DNA from: Acanthamoeba lenticulata | Lineage: Eukaryota > Discosea > Longamoebia > Acanthamoebidae | Assembly: GCA_002179805.1 (NCBI GenBank) | Contig: NAVB01002276.1 | Location: 1-21,145 of the forward strand | Direction: 5' to 3' | DNA: 21,145 nt | In this document: positions 1 through 9,457 of the stretch, piece by piece | Position numbering within the stretch: the stretch's first letter is position 1 | How the letters are laid out: every line of letters begins with the position of its first letter | Made by a program: the position numbers and the translations under genes | The notes under the pieces: generated by a model | Told to the model about the DNA's origin: nothing | The model's input: only the letters and a program-made list of their open reading frames with translations | Databases searched by the model: none

Positions 1-2723
1 GCACAGGCTCTAGCGTGTATGTGGGCACTTATCGCTGGGCGTCATTCATCGTCAACGCCACCTCGTTGATCTCGCTGGCCCCTGGCACGACCTATTTCCT
101 CGTATTACAAGTCAAGGGCTTGGGTAGCTCGACGGGCTTGGCCATCGGTGCGGTCGTGGCCGACCCCACAGCCACGGGTGCCGGGAAATTGGCCAGCGTG
201 GGTCCCCTCCTATTAACCTCTTCGTCGAGCGCCTACGTCGATGCGAGCACCGCGTTGAGTGTGGCCTACAGCCCGGCGGCCAAGATGAGCATGTACGACT
301 GCACAGTGCCCACGACGTGGCCCTGGCAGCTGCGGCCACCCTCGGTATCGTGCACCATAATCGGGCCGATGACACCGTTGGCTGGCGACACGTGGAACCT
401 CAACTCGAACAACGGCCCTGCGGCACAATCTTTCACGGTCACGCAGAGCGTCACTGTGACCAGCGTGACGTTTGACCTGCTGTGGATCACCACCACGCGC
501 ATCACCCTCGGCGGTCTCGCCGGCAACTTCATGAGCCTGTGCGCCAACAACGCGACGAGTGGCCAGCCAGGCGCCACGCTCACCACATTCGATATGTCGC
601 CCATCACCAACCGAACCGGCACGGCCAGCACCGGGCCCTCGATCGGCTCCTACCGGTGGGCCGAATTCACGGTGAGCACTGTGACGTCTGTGACGCTCGC
701 GGCCGATACGATCTACTGGCTCGTGTTCAGCACGCAGGCGACCGTGAACTCGGCCTGGATGCTCGCGCCTGTCCCGCAGACTCCGCCATCGAACAGCCTC
801 GTACGTGCGGGTCAGCTCCTTGTGACGTCAGGCGCGACGGCTTCGTTAGTCCCGATCGCCAACTCTACGGCCGCTTCGGGGTTGACCACAAGCAACGTCA
901 ACTACGCCGGGCGCGCACGCTTTTTCGTGTGCCCATCGCCGTCACCCTCGCGCACGCCAACGCCCTCTGTGACACCCTCGCGCTCGCCAACTCCATCGAG
1001 GAGCCCTTCCCCCTCCCCCTCGCCCTGCACGCAACAGACGCTGCGCGACAACCTCGCCTCGACCACGGCCACGGGTCTGTCGGGCGACTTGCTTGCTCAG
1101 CGGTTCATGGTCACACGCGACCTCACGATCTATGCGCTAAGCGTGAGCCTGCAGCTGATCCCCAGTTGGCTATCGGACCCCAACCCCTCGTCATACGTGG
1201 TGCTGACCCAAGCCCAGCTGTGGGACGACGCCGCTGGTGGCAGCCAACCAGGCGCGGTCATAGCCGGCACCGATTTCATCGTGGATGGAGTCACTACTTC
1301 TTTCGCGTCCACAGCACCGAGCTCGTTCTCCGCTCCAGCGAGCGGCATCCGCCTTCTCTCAGGCGCAACCTACTGGCTTGTGCTACGGCCGACACTGGGC
1401 GCGAACCAAACATGGGCTACCACGACGACGACGACGGCCGGTGGCTCGGATTCTGTCATCCTCGACCTGGCGGCTTCTGCGTCGGTATCGGACCAACAGA
1501 CCGCGACCTGGAGCACACTCGCCGGTGAGACTGGTGTGCTGAGCTTCACAGGCTGCCTCGCCTCGCCCTCGCCCTCGCCAACGCCGACGGGCACAGCCTC
1601 AATGTCACCTAGCTCCACAAGACCGCCCACTCAGACCCCTACACCGTCCCGGACGCCCTCTCGAACGCCCACTCGGACCGCCACACCATCCCGCTCGCCC
1701 ACGCCTACCGGCACGAACACGCCTTCTTTCTCGCCATCTCCCTCTCCAGCTACCTCTGAAGTCACCTCATTATCGCCGTCGCCATCGCCTTCACCTACAA
1801 CCTCACTCACGCAAATCGGCACGCCGTTCCTCACTCCTACGAGCTCGCCTACACAAACAACCACGCCATTCTCCTCTTCTACAACTTCGCCTACATTAAC
1901 AACCACGCCGTTCCTCTCTCCTACAATTTCGCCCACACAAACGACCACGCCGTTCCTCTCTCCTACTAGCTCGCCTACACAAACGACCACGCCGTTCCTT
2001 TCTCCTACAATTTCGCCCACACAAACAACCACGCCGTTCCTCTCGCCTACGGCTTCGCCTACAGCCTCGTCGTCGCCTTTAGCTACGGCCTCGCCCACGG
2101 GGACGATCACGTCATCACTCTCTCCTACGGCCTCGCCCACCACTACGATCTTGCTCACAAGCGCTTCGGCCAGCGCTTCATTGGTCACTCCTTCCCGTTC
2201 GAGCAGCCCTTCGACCAGCGCTTCACCGAGTGTCTCCCAGCACAGCACTTCTCCTGGCGCTACTGGTTCCGTTACGCCCACTACCTCAGCTTCCCCGTCA
2301 CCCACGCGTAGCTCTTCGCCCTCGCCATCCAAGACGACTTCACCCAGCCCGTCCTCCAGCAAAAAGCCAAAGGCCGTCGCTGCAGGTGCCGGCGGCTCGG
2401 GCTCCTCTGCGGTCGGGGCTGGTGTGGGTATTGCCGTGGCGCTCGGTCTGGTCGCTCTGCTAGGCGCCATCGCTGCGGTGGTGGGTTTCCTGGTCTGGAA
2501 GAAGAGGAAGAGCGCAGCGGCTGGTGGGGCTTCGCCTAAGCCTCCGCTAGCAGAACGTGCTTCAGGCAGCGGCAGTCCCGACACAGCCAAGGAAGCGCTG
2601 GCGGAAGTGATGATTCATCACCACTTTGGCAACGACCTGTTCCAAGCAGCAGATCCGGTGAGCGATCCCAACGTGCGCGACTCGAACTTCGCCCTCAACA
2701 AGAAGCACTGGGAATCCGCGTGA
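1..2723 (+). CDS. Partial type I surface protein: beta-rich modules, Ser/Thr/Pro stalk, one membrane helix
   Basis: The frame is open from the window edge, so the N-terminus and any signal peptide lie outside; the stop is TGA at 2721-2723. No intron is needed. About 300 codons of beta-rich modules come first. Parallel motifs such as VGTYRWASF (about 21-50) and IGSYRWAEF (about 640-670), each followed by a T-x-Y-x-LV strand, show at least two copies, and a third diverged copy spans about 1030-1555. Cysteines mark module edges, and NRT, NAT and NST are possible N-glycosylation sites. A mucin-like Ser/Thr/Pro stalk follows (about 1556-2350), containing a 14-residue tandem repeat. A hydrophobic Ala/Val/Leu/Gly helix (about 2413-2496) ends in WKKRKS, a stop-transfer signal, and a cytosolic tail of about 75 residues completes the protein. 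This suggests a glycosylated cell-surface protein, perhaps for adhesion. I cannot name the module family or ligand. Confidence 0.8.
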   Translation, partial: TGSSVYVGTYRWASFIVNATSLISLAPGTTYFLVLQVKGLGSSTGLAIGAVVADPTATGAGKLASVGPLLLTSSSSAYVDASTALSVAYSPAAKMSMYDCTVPTTWPWQLRPPSVSCTIIGPMTPLAGDTWNLNSNNGPAAQSFTVTQSVTVTSVTFDLLWITTTRITLGGLAGNFMSLCANNATSGQPGATLTTFDMSPITNRTGTASTGPSIGSYRWAEFTVSTVTSVTLAADTIYWLVFSTQATVNSAWMLAPVPQTPPSNSLVRAGQLLVTSGATASLVPIANSTAASGLTTSNVNYAGRARFFVCPSPSPSRTPTPSVTPSRSPTPSRSPSPSPSPCTQQTLRDNLASTTATGLSGDLLAQRFMVTRDLTIYALSVSLQLIPSWLSDPNPSSYVVLTQAQLWDDAAGGSQPGAVIAGTDFIVDGVTTSFASTAPSSFSAPASGIRLLSGATYWLVLRPTLGANQTWATTTTTTAGGSDSVILDLAASASVSDQQTATWSTLAGETGVLSFTGCLASPSPSPTPTGTASMSPSSTRPPTQTPTPSRTPSRTPTRTATPSRSPTPTGTNTPSFSPSPSPATSEVTSLSPSPSPSPTTSLTQIGTPFLTPTSSPTQTTTPFSSSTTSPTLTTTPFLSPTISPTQTTTPFLSPTSSPTQTTTPFLSPTISPTQTTTPFLSPTASPTASSSPLATASPTGTITSSLSPTASPTTTILLTSASASASLVTPSRSSSPSTSASPSVSQHSTSPGATGSVTPTTSASPSPTRSSSPSPSKTTSPSPSSSKKPKAVAAGAGGSGSSAVGAGVGIAVALGLVALLGAIAAVVGFLVWKKRKSAAAGGASPKPPLAERASGSGSPDTAKEALAEVMIHHHFGNDLFQAADPVSDPNVRDSNFALNKKHWESA
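1845..2054 (+). repeat. 42-bp tandem repeat (five units) in the surface-protein stalk
   Basis: Five in-frame 42-bp units run from 1845 to 2054, each encoding a 14-residue SPTQTTTPFLSPT(I/S/A)-like block. A partial unit precedes them (about 1815-1844) and a decayed one follows. Units differ mainly at synonymous or single positions, which suggests recent expansion by unequal exchange or slippage. The repeat lengthens the Ser/Thr/Pro stalk and adds many possible O-glycosylation sites. Confidence 0.92.
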
Positions 2724-2848
2724 GAATTTTTGATATTTTATCTTCTGTTTTTTTTTTAACTCTTTTTGACTCTCGGTCGGCCATCAATCATCATCATGTG
2801 TTGTATCATTCTCTCTTACCAAGCAACAAAGACAATGCCTTTGTCTCA

Positions 2849-2868
2849 CTCTCTCTCTCTCTCTCTCT
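2849..2868. repeat. (CT)10 microsatellite between convergent genes
   Basis: A pure CT run lies in the 197-bp gap (2724-2920) between the 3' ends of the surface-protein and SWEET genes. The rest of the gap is AT-richer 3' flanking sequence. I see no small ORF or RNA there. Confidence 0.9.
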
Positions 2869-2920
2869 ATTTGCACATAACCTTAAACGTCTTTATGGAC
2901 GACCTGGCCCGAAGGCGCAC

Positions 2921-4138
2921 TCACAGACTGAGGTCCACAATGATGGGCGCAGAGGACGGGTACAGCGCAAAGAGGGAGATCTGACCGCACGCAAGAAGAA
3001 ACCTGGAAAAAAAAAGCAGGTTCATGGCATAAGTGGGGGGAAAGCCCAATGTCGGCCACCTGAGACGAAAAGGTCGTACCCAACAGCATTTGGGTAGAAG
3101 ATGAAGTTGTCAGCAACGTGAAGGCCATAAGCCGTCCAGGAGAGAGTCACCAGACAGCTCATGATGGAAAGTGGAAACGACATTGTACGGGTACTTCGTG
3201 TCCGCACAACTGTCCACTGTGGCCACATTGGCGTACATGCACACGCGCACGCACACAAAAGAAGATAAGGTTTACATCCCAGTTGCGTGTGCAGAAACCC
3301 CTGTCCAGAACGAAATGGAGAGCCAGACGTACAATTTGCATGAGAGGAGCGCCAAACATGATCATCGAGGCCAAGGCGCCAAGAAGGCCCATGTGAAGCT
3401 TGGGGGTCGTAGAGAAGGTGAGAACGAATATCACCGCTCCGACCACGGCGGCACCGCCCCAGATGGCGTGCTGTGCCAGCGGTTCCTGTCCCAAGAGAGC
3501 GAGCGTGAGGAAGCGAGTAACTGCTGACTGAATTGAGCGTCCATGAAGAGAATGCAGAAAGGACAACGGTGGTGATGATGATGATGATGGGATTGGATGG
3601 AGATCTCACCCTCTCAGACAGCTTGGCAACAGAGAAGTACGTGTACACGTAGTAGAGGGAGAGGAAGAGTCCCACAGCGTTGGTCAAGATGACAGTCGGG
3701 TCGCGAAATAAAAGGCCGTATGTGGCCCAGAGAAAGCAGTTGCCGCTCATGGCCAGGAACGGTGCGTAGGGTCGTCCCTCCACGCTTTGCTTTGCCTTCA
3801 TCTCCGCCACCGTAGGCCTGTCACAGCCCCCGCCCCGCCCCAGTCAACACCACCGCCCAAAAAACGCCGGCGCCTCCTAGCACGTCGGACTCCCTCTTCG
3901 TTCTGTTGGGGAAAACCAAGAAAAACCCAAAACAAAGAAAAATTACTGTCCTCAACCGTTTTCCACACACACCACCACCACCAACCACACGCGGTTCTTT
4001 TGTCACCGTCACTGGGAGGGAGAACAGGGTGTACCAAGGGCTGAAAAAAAGGGCTATAGTGGCCGTTGTGCACACGAAAGGAAGGAAGACAGCCCAGCTC
4101 TCCAGCATGGTTGCTGAAGAAGAGCCTTCCATGGGCAT
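2921..4138 (-). CDS. SWEET (MtN3/saliva) sugar transporter
   Basis: A bidirectional sugar uniporter of the SWEET family, expected in the plasma or an internal membrane. My model has five exons: 4138-4035, 3817-3610, 3527-3333, 3216-3080 and 3002-2921. It gives 241 residues, the usual SWEET length, with all phases consistent. Family marks are SPWPTVAEM after helix 1, NCFLWATYGLL, TNAVG in the first triple-helix bundle, APLMQIWTVVRTRS before helix 5, LSWTAYG, and PNAVGFLLACGQISLFALYP in helix 7. The Asn of each NAVG motif matches the conserved pocket Asn pair. This is the full 3+1+3 helix layout of eukaryotic SWEETs. The tail after helix 7 is very short (about 10 residues), unlike the long tails of plant members. 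The start is the first ATG of exon 1 (MPMEGSSS). The sugar cannot be told from sequence. Confidence 0.9.
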
Positions 4139-4284
4139 GTGTGTATTTGATCTCGATTACAGAAAAAGGCTGCTCGCGGGCGTTTCGTTAAAAAAAAAGG
4201 CAAAGGAAAAAGCCCCAAGTAACGTTTTCTTTTGACGTTTCATAAAAATTCAAAAAAAAAAAGCAAACGACCCGTTCCAACCGG
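4139..4284. other. Short gap between phosphatase 3' end and SWEET start
   Basis: About 146 bp separate the stop of the alkaline phosphatase gene from the SWEET start codon; both genes run leftward. The gap must hold the phosphatase 3' flank and the SWEET promoter. It contains A-rich runs (about 4191-4198 and 4252-4262) and no recognisable box. Confidence 0.6.
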
Positions 4285-5818
4285 TTACAGGTCGGGATGG
4301 TAGGGATCCTCACCAAGCCAGTGCTGCCTCTTTGCCGGCCCGTTCGGGTTGAAGTTGCTGTACAACAGCATCGTGAGGAAATCAATCTCTCGCTTTTCTT
4401 CGACCTCATAAGGGTGAGAGAAGAGAAGGAACGTACGCCAGGTCCCGCGTGATGGCGGCGACATCAAAGGCGCCAACGTCGATGAGATACTTGCCCAGAT
4501 CGAAGTTTTCCAAGTTCCCGCCATTGCCAAACTTGGATTGTCGCGAGTCCCGCACTCAAGTCAGCACTTGGCGCCAACAAACAAGGGGAAAGGGAACACT
4601 GCGCAGTGTTGTCGGAGCTCACCTCATCGGTTATCGCGGCACCCGGCAAAGTGACGTTGCGTGCTTTGGTGTAGGAGTAGAGGTTGATGTCCACACCTAG
4701 CCGCAGCCCCCCCCCCCCTCTCGTAAGATCAGACGACGTACTATTGATGGGGTTCAATTCAATTGGGCCAACAAAGAACGCGCACCGGTGTGACCTAGGG
4801 TCGTCCACGCAATGCCCGCACGATAGGCAATGATGTTGCCAATCACGTTCAGCAGAGGCATGCCCTGTGGCGTAGTCTGCAGAGCGGGTTTCAGCAGGGC
4901 CAGCTCCTCCTCGGACAAGTCGAATCCTATCGTCGCGCCGTCGCGGTCGATCGATGAGCAAGAAGAAGAGGAGGAGGAGGAGGAGGAGGGTTGCCATGGC
5001 ACCAGCAACGATGATTGGGACTAGCGACAGCGATGTGGGAGGAAGGCGGACAACGCGCACCAGTGTTCTCCTTCAGGACGGTCTGTGCCTTGGCCAGTCG
5101 CTCTGTGACGTTCGAGCCCACAGCCAAAATAACGGTCGCCATTTGCCTCGATGACGCTTGAACAGCCCGGAGCACATCGGGGTACCTGCACAGTTTCCCC
5201 ACAGCACGCCGCAAGACCAGCCATGGCATTGTTTGGTTTGGTTTGGTCATAAGGGAATGAAAATCTCAATTTTGGCAACGGCGGTGGCGCACCATTGGTA
5301 GACGGGATAACCGCCATCGCGAGGCGTACGTCCGAGAGTGAGTCCGCCGGTTTCATGGTCCGACACGCTCACTACCAGGGTGTTGCCGTCCTTTTCGGCA
5401 AAGGCGATGACTTCCTGTTCGGTTTGGTTTAGTTTATTTGTTTGTTTGTTTGTTCGTGTGGCGGCCGAAAGATCCATCGAAGCGAGGGAGAGATATACCT
5501 TGAGCGCTTCGTTGTAAGCCAGCACTTCGCGATAGTGGGCGGCGGCGTCTGAGGCGGGAAGGAGAGACGATTAAGAAACTGCTGGTGGCCTTCACCCTAA
5601 GATAGCTCGCCACGGGAAGGTGTGCCTGTTGGTACCATTGTCGTGCCCGGCATGATCAATCCGAGAGCCTTCCACCATGAGGAAGAATCCATTCGGGGAA
5701 TCCGTCAGCAAGCCCAGCGCCTTGGCCGTCATCTGGGCCAGCGTGGGCTGTTCTGGGTTCCTGTCGATAGTGTAGTCCATCTGTTGAAGGAGAAGTGAGT
5801 CACCTTTCTTTTTCCTCT

Positions 5819-5851
<33 letters not shown>

Positions 5852-7311
5852 TTCTTTCTTTCTTCTCCCAACTAACCGCTTGCTGAAGACAGAAACCTGA
5901 AACGGGAGAGAGGGGCGTGTACGTTTGAGAGGGCAAAAAGGCCGAGAGTCGGGATCTTGTTGATGGCGTTGAACTCGGTGAGTGTAGTCGCCACCGTGAC
6001 TCCCGACTTGGCAGCCTCTTGAAGCAGATTCTTCCCGTCCTTACGCAGGCCGCCCTCGCTCTCCGGCAAGAAGTAGTCGCGACCTCCGCCAAAGAGAATG
6101 TCGATGCCCTTGCTGACCTGCTGCGATGCGATGAACTCCTGATTGGACCTGATGCGCGCCATTTGCCACGAATAGTTTCCCAGAAGCTTTTGGTTGGTTT
6201 TTTTTTTCTGCCTTCAAAAGGTGGCTCGTGAGGGCATTGTGGCGGCTCACCGAGTGATGGAATGGGAGGAGAAGGCGGCCGGGGTAGCGTCAGTGATGCG
6301 GCTGGTCACAACAAGACCAGTGCGCATGCCCTGGTTGATGAAGCGGACATGCAAGAGTGACCCCACCATGTTCACGAGAATACGGCATCAGCAGCGGTTC
6401 CATCAATGTGCGCACATGCGCCCACCGCCCCTCCCCAAAGCGAAGAATCGGAGCGGAAGGGTTACCTTTTTCTGGGCGGCCTCCAAGATGGTTCCACAAG
6501 CGCGTCCCTGTGGGTCAACAGCCACGTAGCTGAGGGTGCCCCACAATGGATAGAAGTGGGCGTTAGAGAAGAGGAAATATTGGAGAAAAAAAAAAGGCCT
6601 CACATACCCATTGTTGGTCTTGAGGCCGCAGCTGTAGGACGTCGCTCCCGCTGCGCTGTCAGTTACTAGGCTGGATGCCGAACTGGTGCGGATGGTGCCC
6701 CGAATCATGTAATCCAGCTCCAGCGGAGCACCATTGAGCGTGCGCGCCAACGTGACGGAAGCCGGACCAAACCCGTCCGTAATGAGCACAATCTGCCACC
6801 GCAATGCACCGAGGCCAAAGATCACAAAGTCAGGAACCATTGTTCATTCAGGTGAATGGTCTCAGTGATGAGGAATTGATATATAACGAGGACGAGCACT
6901 CCCTCGAACAACACTGCACTTACCACGTTCATGGGGCGCCGTGGTGCATTGGGATGCTTGGAGTCATGTCGTGTGGACACAATGGCAGCAGTGATAATGA
7001 GGCCCACCAGGACCACGCCGAGCACCGTGACACCGATGATCAGAGGCTTCCGATACTTTTTCCACCTGAAAACACAACAACCAACAGATAAATAAATAGA
7101 ATATAAAATAAACAACAAAAGGGGGGTTGTCTTGGCGTGTGGCGCACCAAGGCAGAGGCACAACAAAGGCGGCACCCTCACCGAACTCTTCGTCGGCGGG
7201 TGAGTATAGATCTTGTGTGCTGTCCATCTTATGCTCTGCTGCTTTAGGCAGGAGCGGGCTCGTTTCAGCAGCCTTCCTTGAAGGACTGACGTGACGAGTG
7301 CCCGAGAGCAT
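4285..7311 (-). CDS. Membrane-anchored alkaline phosphatase, vacuolar/lysosomal type
   Basis: A metal-dependent phosphomonoesterase of the PhoA/Pho8 family. Fourteen exons keep frame: 7311-7148, 7065-6924, 6792-6608, 6529-6466, 6330-6251, 6148-5923, 5780-5636, 5548-5499, 5414-5293, 5185-5061, 4926-4786, 4696-4623, 4531-4437 and 4357-4285. The product is 561 residues. It has a cytosolic head of about 60 residues, a membrane helix (about 63-84) after WKKYRKP, then the catalytic domain: type II topology as in yeast Pho8. Catalytic residues visible are D108 (ITDGFG), the nucleophile S148 (TDSAAGAT), D199/T201 (ITDATP), E324/D329/H333 ([10 protein letters not shown]), D371/H372 (SDHETGG) and H480 (GHTG). 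The head carries ETSPLL, an acidic dileucine signal. The exon 1 donor is the least certain junction; the start could be an internal Met (MDSTQD, 27 residues later), which would drop that signal. Confidence 0.93.
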
Positions 7312-7822
7312 GAACGAATGAATGAATCCACCAAAAAGACGTCGCAGCGCGTCAACGGAGCGACCGACCGCTGAGCAGCGACAAAAGAAAAAGCGACACC
7401 AAGAAGGGGGGGGGGGCGGAGGAGACAAAGCGAAGAAGAACTCACCTTCTCTGACTTCGGAGCTTGGGGGCGTGAGGTGGGTTGTTGTTTTGGGCCGGCA
7501 CGGACACGAGTGTTGGCTCCCAAACAGACAAGCACGCGTTTGGCTCTGTCAGGCTGGCTGGGATCTCTCTCTGACTTGGCTGAAAAAGGGTCGCGAGCAG
7601 TTTTTAGGGCCAAGTCCGGTTCAGCCTGCCTAACCGCACACACCCACACATCACGCTGACTTGGCGGTGCACGTCGGTAGCTGCTGGCTTTCATCCAAAA
7701 AAAAAAAAAGACAAATAAAAAAGATTCAACACAAGAATCTTGCAGAGAGGTCACTGCAGACTCGATCGTGACGCCGGTGGGATCTTTTCGAAGAGGAACA
7801 TCTATAGAAAGAAGAAGCTACC
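7312..7822. promoter_or_regulatory. Divergent promoter region, phosphatase / proteasome alpha-1
   Basis: These 511 bp lie between two head-to-head genes and must hold both 5' UTRs and promoters. I see a G9 run (about 7407-7415), a 13-base A run near 7697-7709 and a GAATGAATGAAT repeat near 7315. I find no clear TATA box in a useful position. No open frame here resembles a protein family. Confidence 0.5.
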
Positions 7823-9157
7823 ATGTTTCGAAGCCAGTATGACAGTGACATTACGACCTGGTCGCCCCAGGGCCGCCTCTACCAGATCGAATTCGCCATG
7901 GAGGCGGTGAAGCAAGGCAGCGCCTGCGTAGGTCTGCGCTCGAAGACGCACGCCGTGTTGGTCACGCTGAAGCGTTCTTCGGGCCAGCTTGCCTCTTACC
8001 AGAAGAAGATCTTCAAAATCGACGACCACATGGCCATCGCTATTGCAGGCCTCACGTCTGATGCGCGTGTGCTCTGTCGCTACATGCAAACGGAGGCTCT
8101 TAATCACAAATACGTCTACGAGAGCCCCGTGCAGGTGGGCCGCCTCGTTTTGCGCGTTGCCGACAGTGCGTAACATCTCATCTTTTTTTTGTGATCTACT
8201 CGTATCACGCTCTTTTCTTCTTCTTCTTCTTCTTCTTTTGGTGTGATCTACCAACTTTTCCCATCACGCACGATCAGCGCTACACCAGAATCTGATGGCG
8301 TGACACGTTCTCTTGTTTGTGCAGAGTCGCAGAAGAACACGCAGCGATATGGCAGCAGGCCGTATGGTGTCGGCCTTCTTGTTGCTGGTTATGACGTACT
8401 GCTCGCCCCCTCCCCCCCCCGCCTCTTCTCTTCCCTCTTCTCAGTAACCCGTCTCTCCCTCTCTTTTTTTTCGTACCTCTGTATGTGTTGCTTGCCTAAC
8501 CTTCACCATCCCGTGCTGGTTACCTGTGCGTGCGTGTAGCAAACGGGGGCGCACCTCTACGAGACCTGTCCCTCTGGCAACTATTTCGAGTACAAGGCGC
8601 AGGCCATTGGTGCTCGCGCTCAGTCGGCCAGAACCTACTTGGAAAAGAAGTTTGCTGAGTTTGAGGATTGTACGTTATATACATTTTTCTCTCTTTCTCT
8701 CTCTTGCTGCTGCTGCTGCTGCTGCTGCTCTCCTTCTCAGAGGAGGACGTGGTCGATGCTTTTTTTTTTTTTTTTCCTCTCAGGTGATGCGCATTAACAC
8801 GGCCACAACCACACACACTAGGCTCTCTTGAGGACCTGATTCGGCACGGGCTTGTTGCTCTTGGCGAGACCATCGGTTCCCAGGAAGAAACAGGCCTTAC
8901 CGCTGAAAACACTTCAGTGGCGGTTGTGGGTGAAAACCAGAGCTTCAAGCTGATTGAGGGTGCCGAGCTCAAGCCCTACGTACGCGCACCGTGTTCTGCC
9001 CTACTGCTCCTCATCCCCCCCCCCAATTTATCCTGTGCGCACTGACCCTGATAACCACTGCCTTTTTATTTTGATCTCTTTTTCTCTCTCTCTCTCTCTC
9101 TATTCACAGCTCGAAGCCATCGACAAGGAAGGGCAGGTCGAGACCATGGACTCTTGA
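7823..9157 (+). CDS. PSMA1: 20S proteasome subunit alpha type 1 (alpha-6)
   Basis: One of the seven alpha-ring subunits of the 20S proteasome; it has a structural and gating role and no protease site. Exons: 7823-8165, 8325-8395, 8540-8669, 8822-8979 and 9110-9157, giving 249 residues (human PSMA1 is slightly longer). The N-terminus [18 protein letters not shown] is the PSMA1 alpha signature, and [17 protein letters not shown] and [19 protein letters not shown] follow as in the family. [20 protein letters not shown] is rebuilt across intron 1, and [11 protein letters not shown] and [15 protein letters not shown] come from exon 3. The C-terminal tail is short and ends in METMDS-like acidic/polar residues rather than the long charged tail of animals. 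Introns carry CTG, poly-T and CT tracts. The start is the first ATG and matches the family exactly. Confidence 0.97.
8705..8728. repeat. (TGC)8 trinucleotide repeat in proteasome alpha-1 intron 3
   Basis: Eight TGC/CTG units lie inside the third intron, 36 bases after the 5' splice site, followed further on by a long T run (about 8760-8775). The repeat is outside coding sequence. Confidence 0.85.
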
Positions 9158-9457
9158 AGCGCGTGCTTGTTCTCTCTCTCTCTCTCTCTTGTTGTCTTGG
9201 CAAGAATACCAAAATGATAATAAAAATTGGAAGGCGACACGCGCGCTGCCGAGCAAAATCTGGGCAAATGTGCTTTCTGGTTTTTCTCTCCGGCCGGCGG
9301 GCCTCTCTTTGCCGGCGCGGAGTGCGAAAGATTTCTCTTTCTCGCTCCTCTCTTGCTGCTAGATAGTGGTGTGTTGTTTGCGCGGAGTGAGGCACTACAA
9401 AGGCGGAGCTTGAACAATCTCAGTTCATCACACACACACACACACATATACACAATC
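9158..9457. promoter_or_regulatory. Intergenic region: proteasome 3' flank and NOP58 promoter
   Basis: These 300 bp between co-directional genes hold a CT run (about 9171-9189), an A-rich element near 9212-9229 (ATAATAAAAATTGG) that may serve for 3' end formation, and GC-rich sequence around 9235-9320. A CA microsatellite abuts the NOP58 start. I see no RNA gene or protein frame. Confidence 0.45.
9429..9446. repeat. (CA)9 microsatellite just before NOP58 start
   Basis: Nine CA units followed by TATACACAATC end 11 bases before the NOP58 ATG at 9458. The repeat therefore falls in the 5' UTR or core promoter. Confidence 0.9.

Noticed and set aside
1631..2590. 319-codon open frame on the minus strand opposite the stalk
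   Set aside because: It is the antisense of a low-complexity Ser/Thr/Pro region. The Gly/Val/Glu-rich translation mirrors the repeats and resembles no family.
4285..4440. Frame break at the phosphatase 3' end suggesting a pseudogene
   Set aside because: An intron 4436-4358 with GTACGT donor and TACAG acceptor restores the frame to [15 protein letters not shown] and the stop.
6822..7754. 310-codon minus-strand open frame over the phosphatase 5' region
   Set aside because: It runs through introns and the divergent promoter. Only the part coding the membrane helix is real, and it belongs to phosphatase exon 2.
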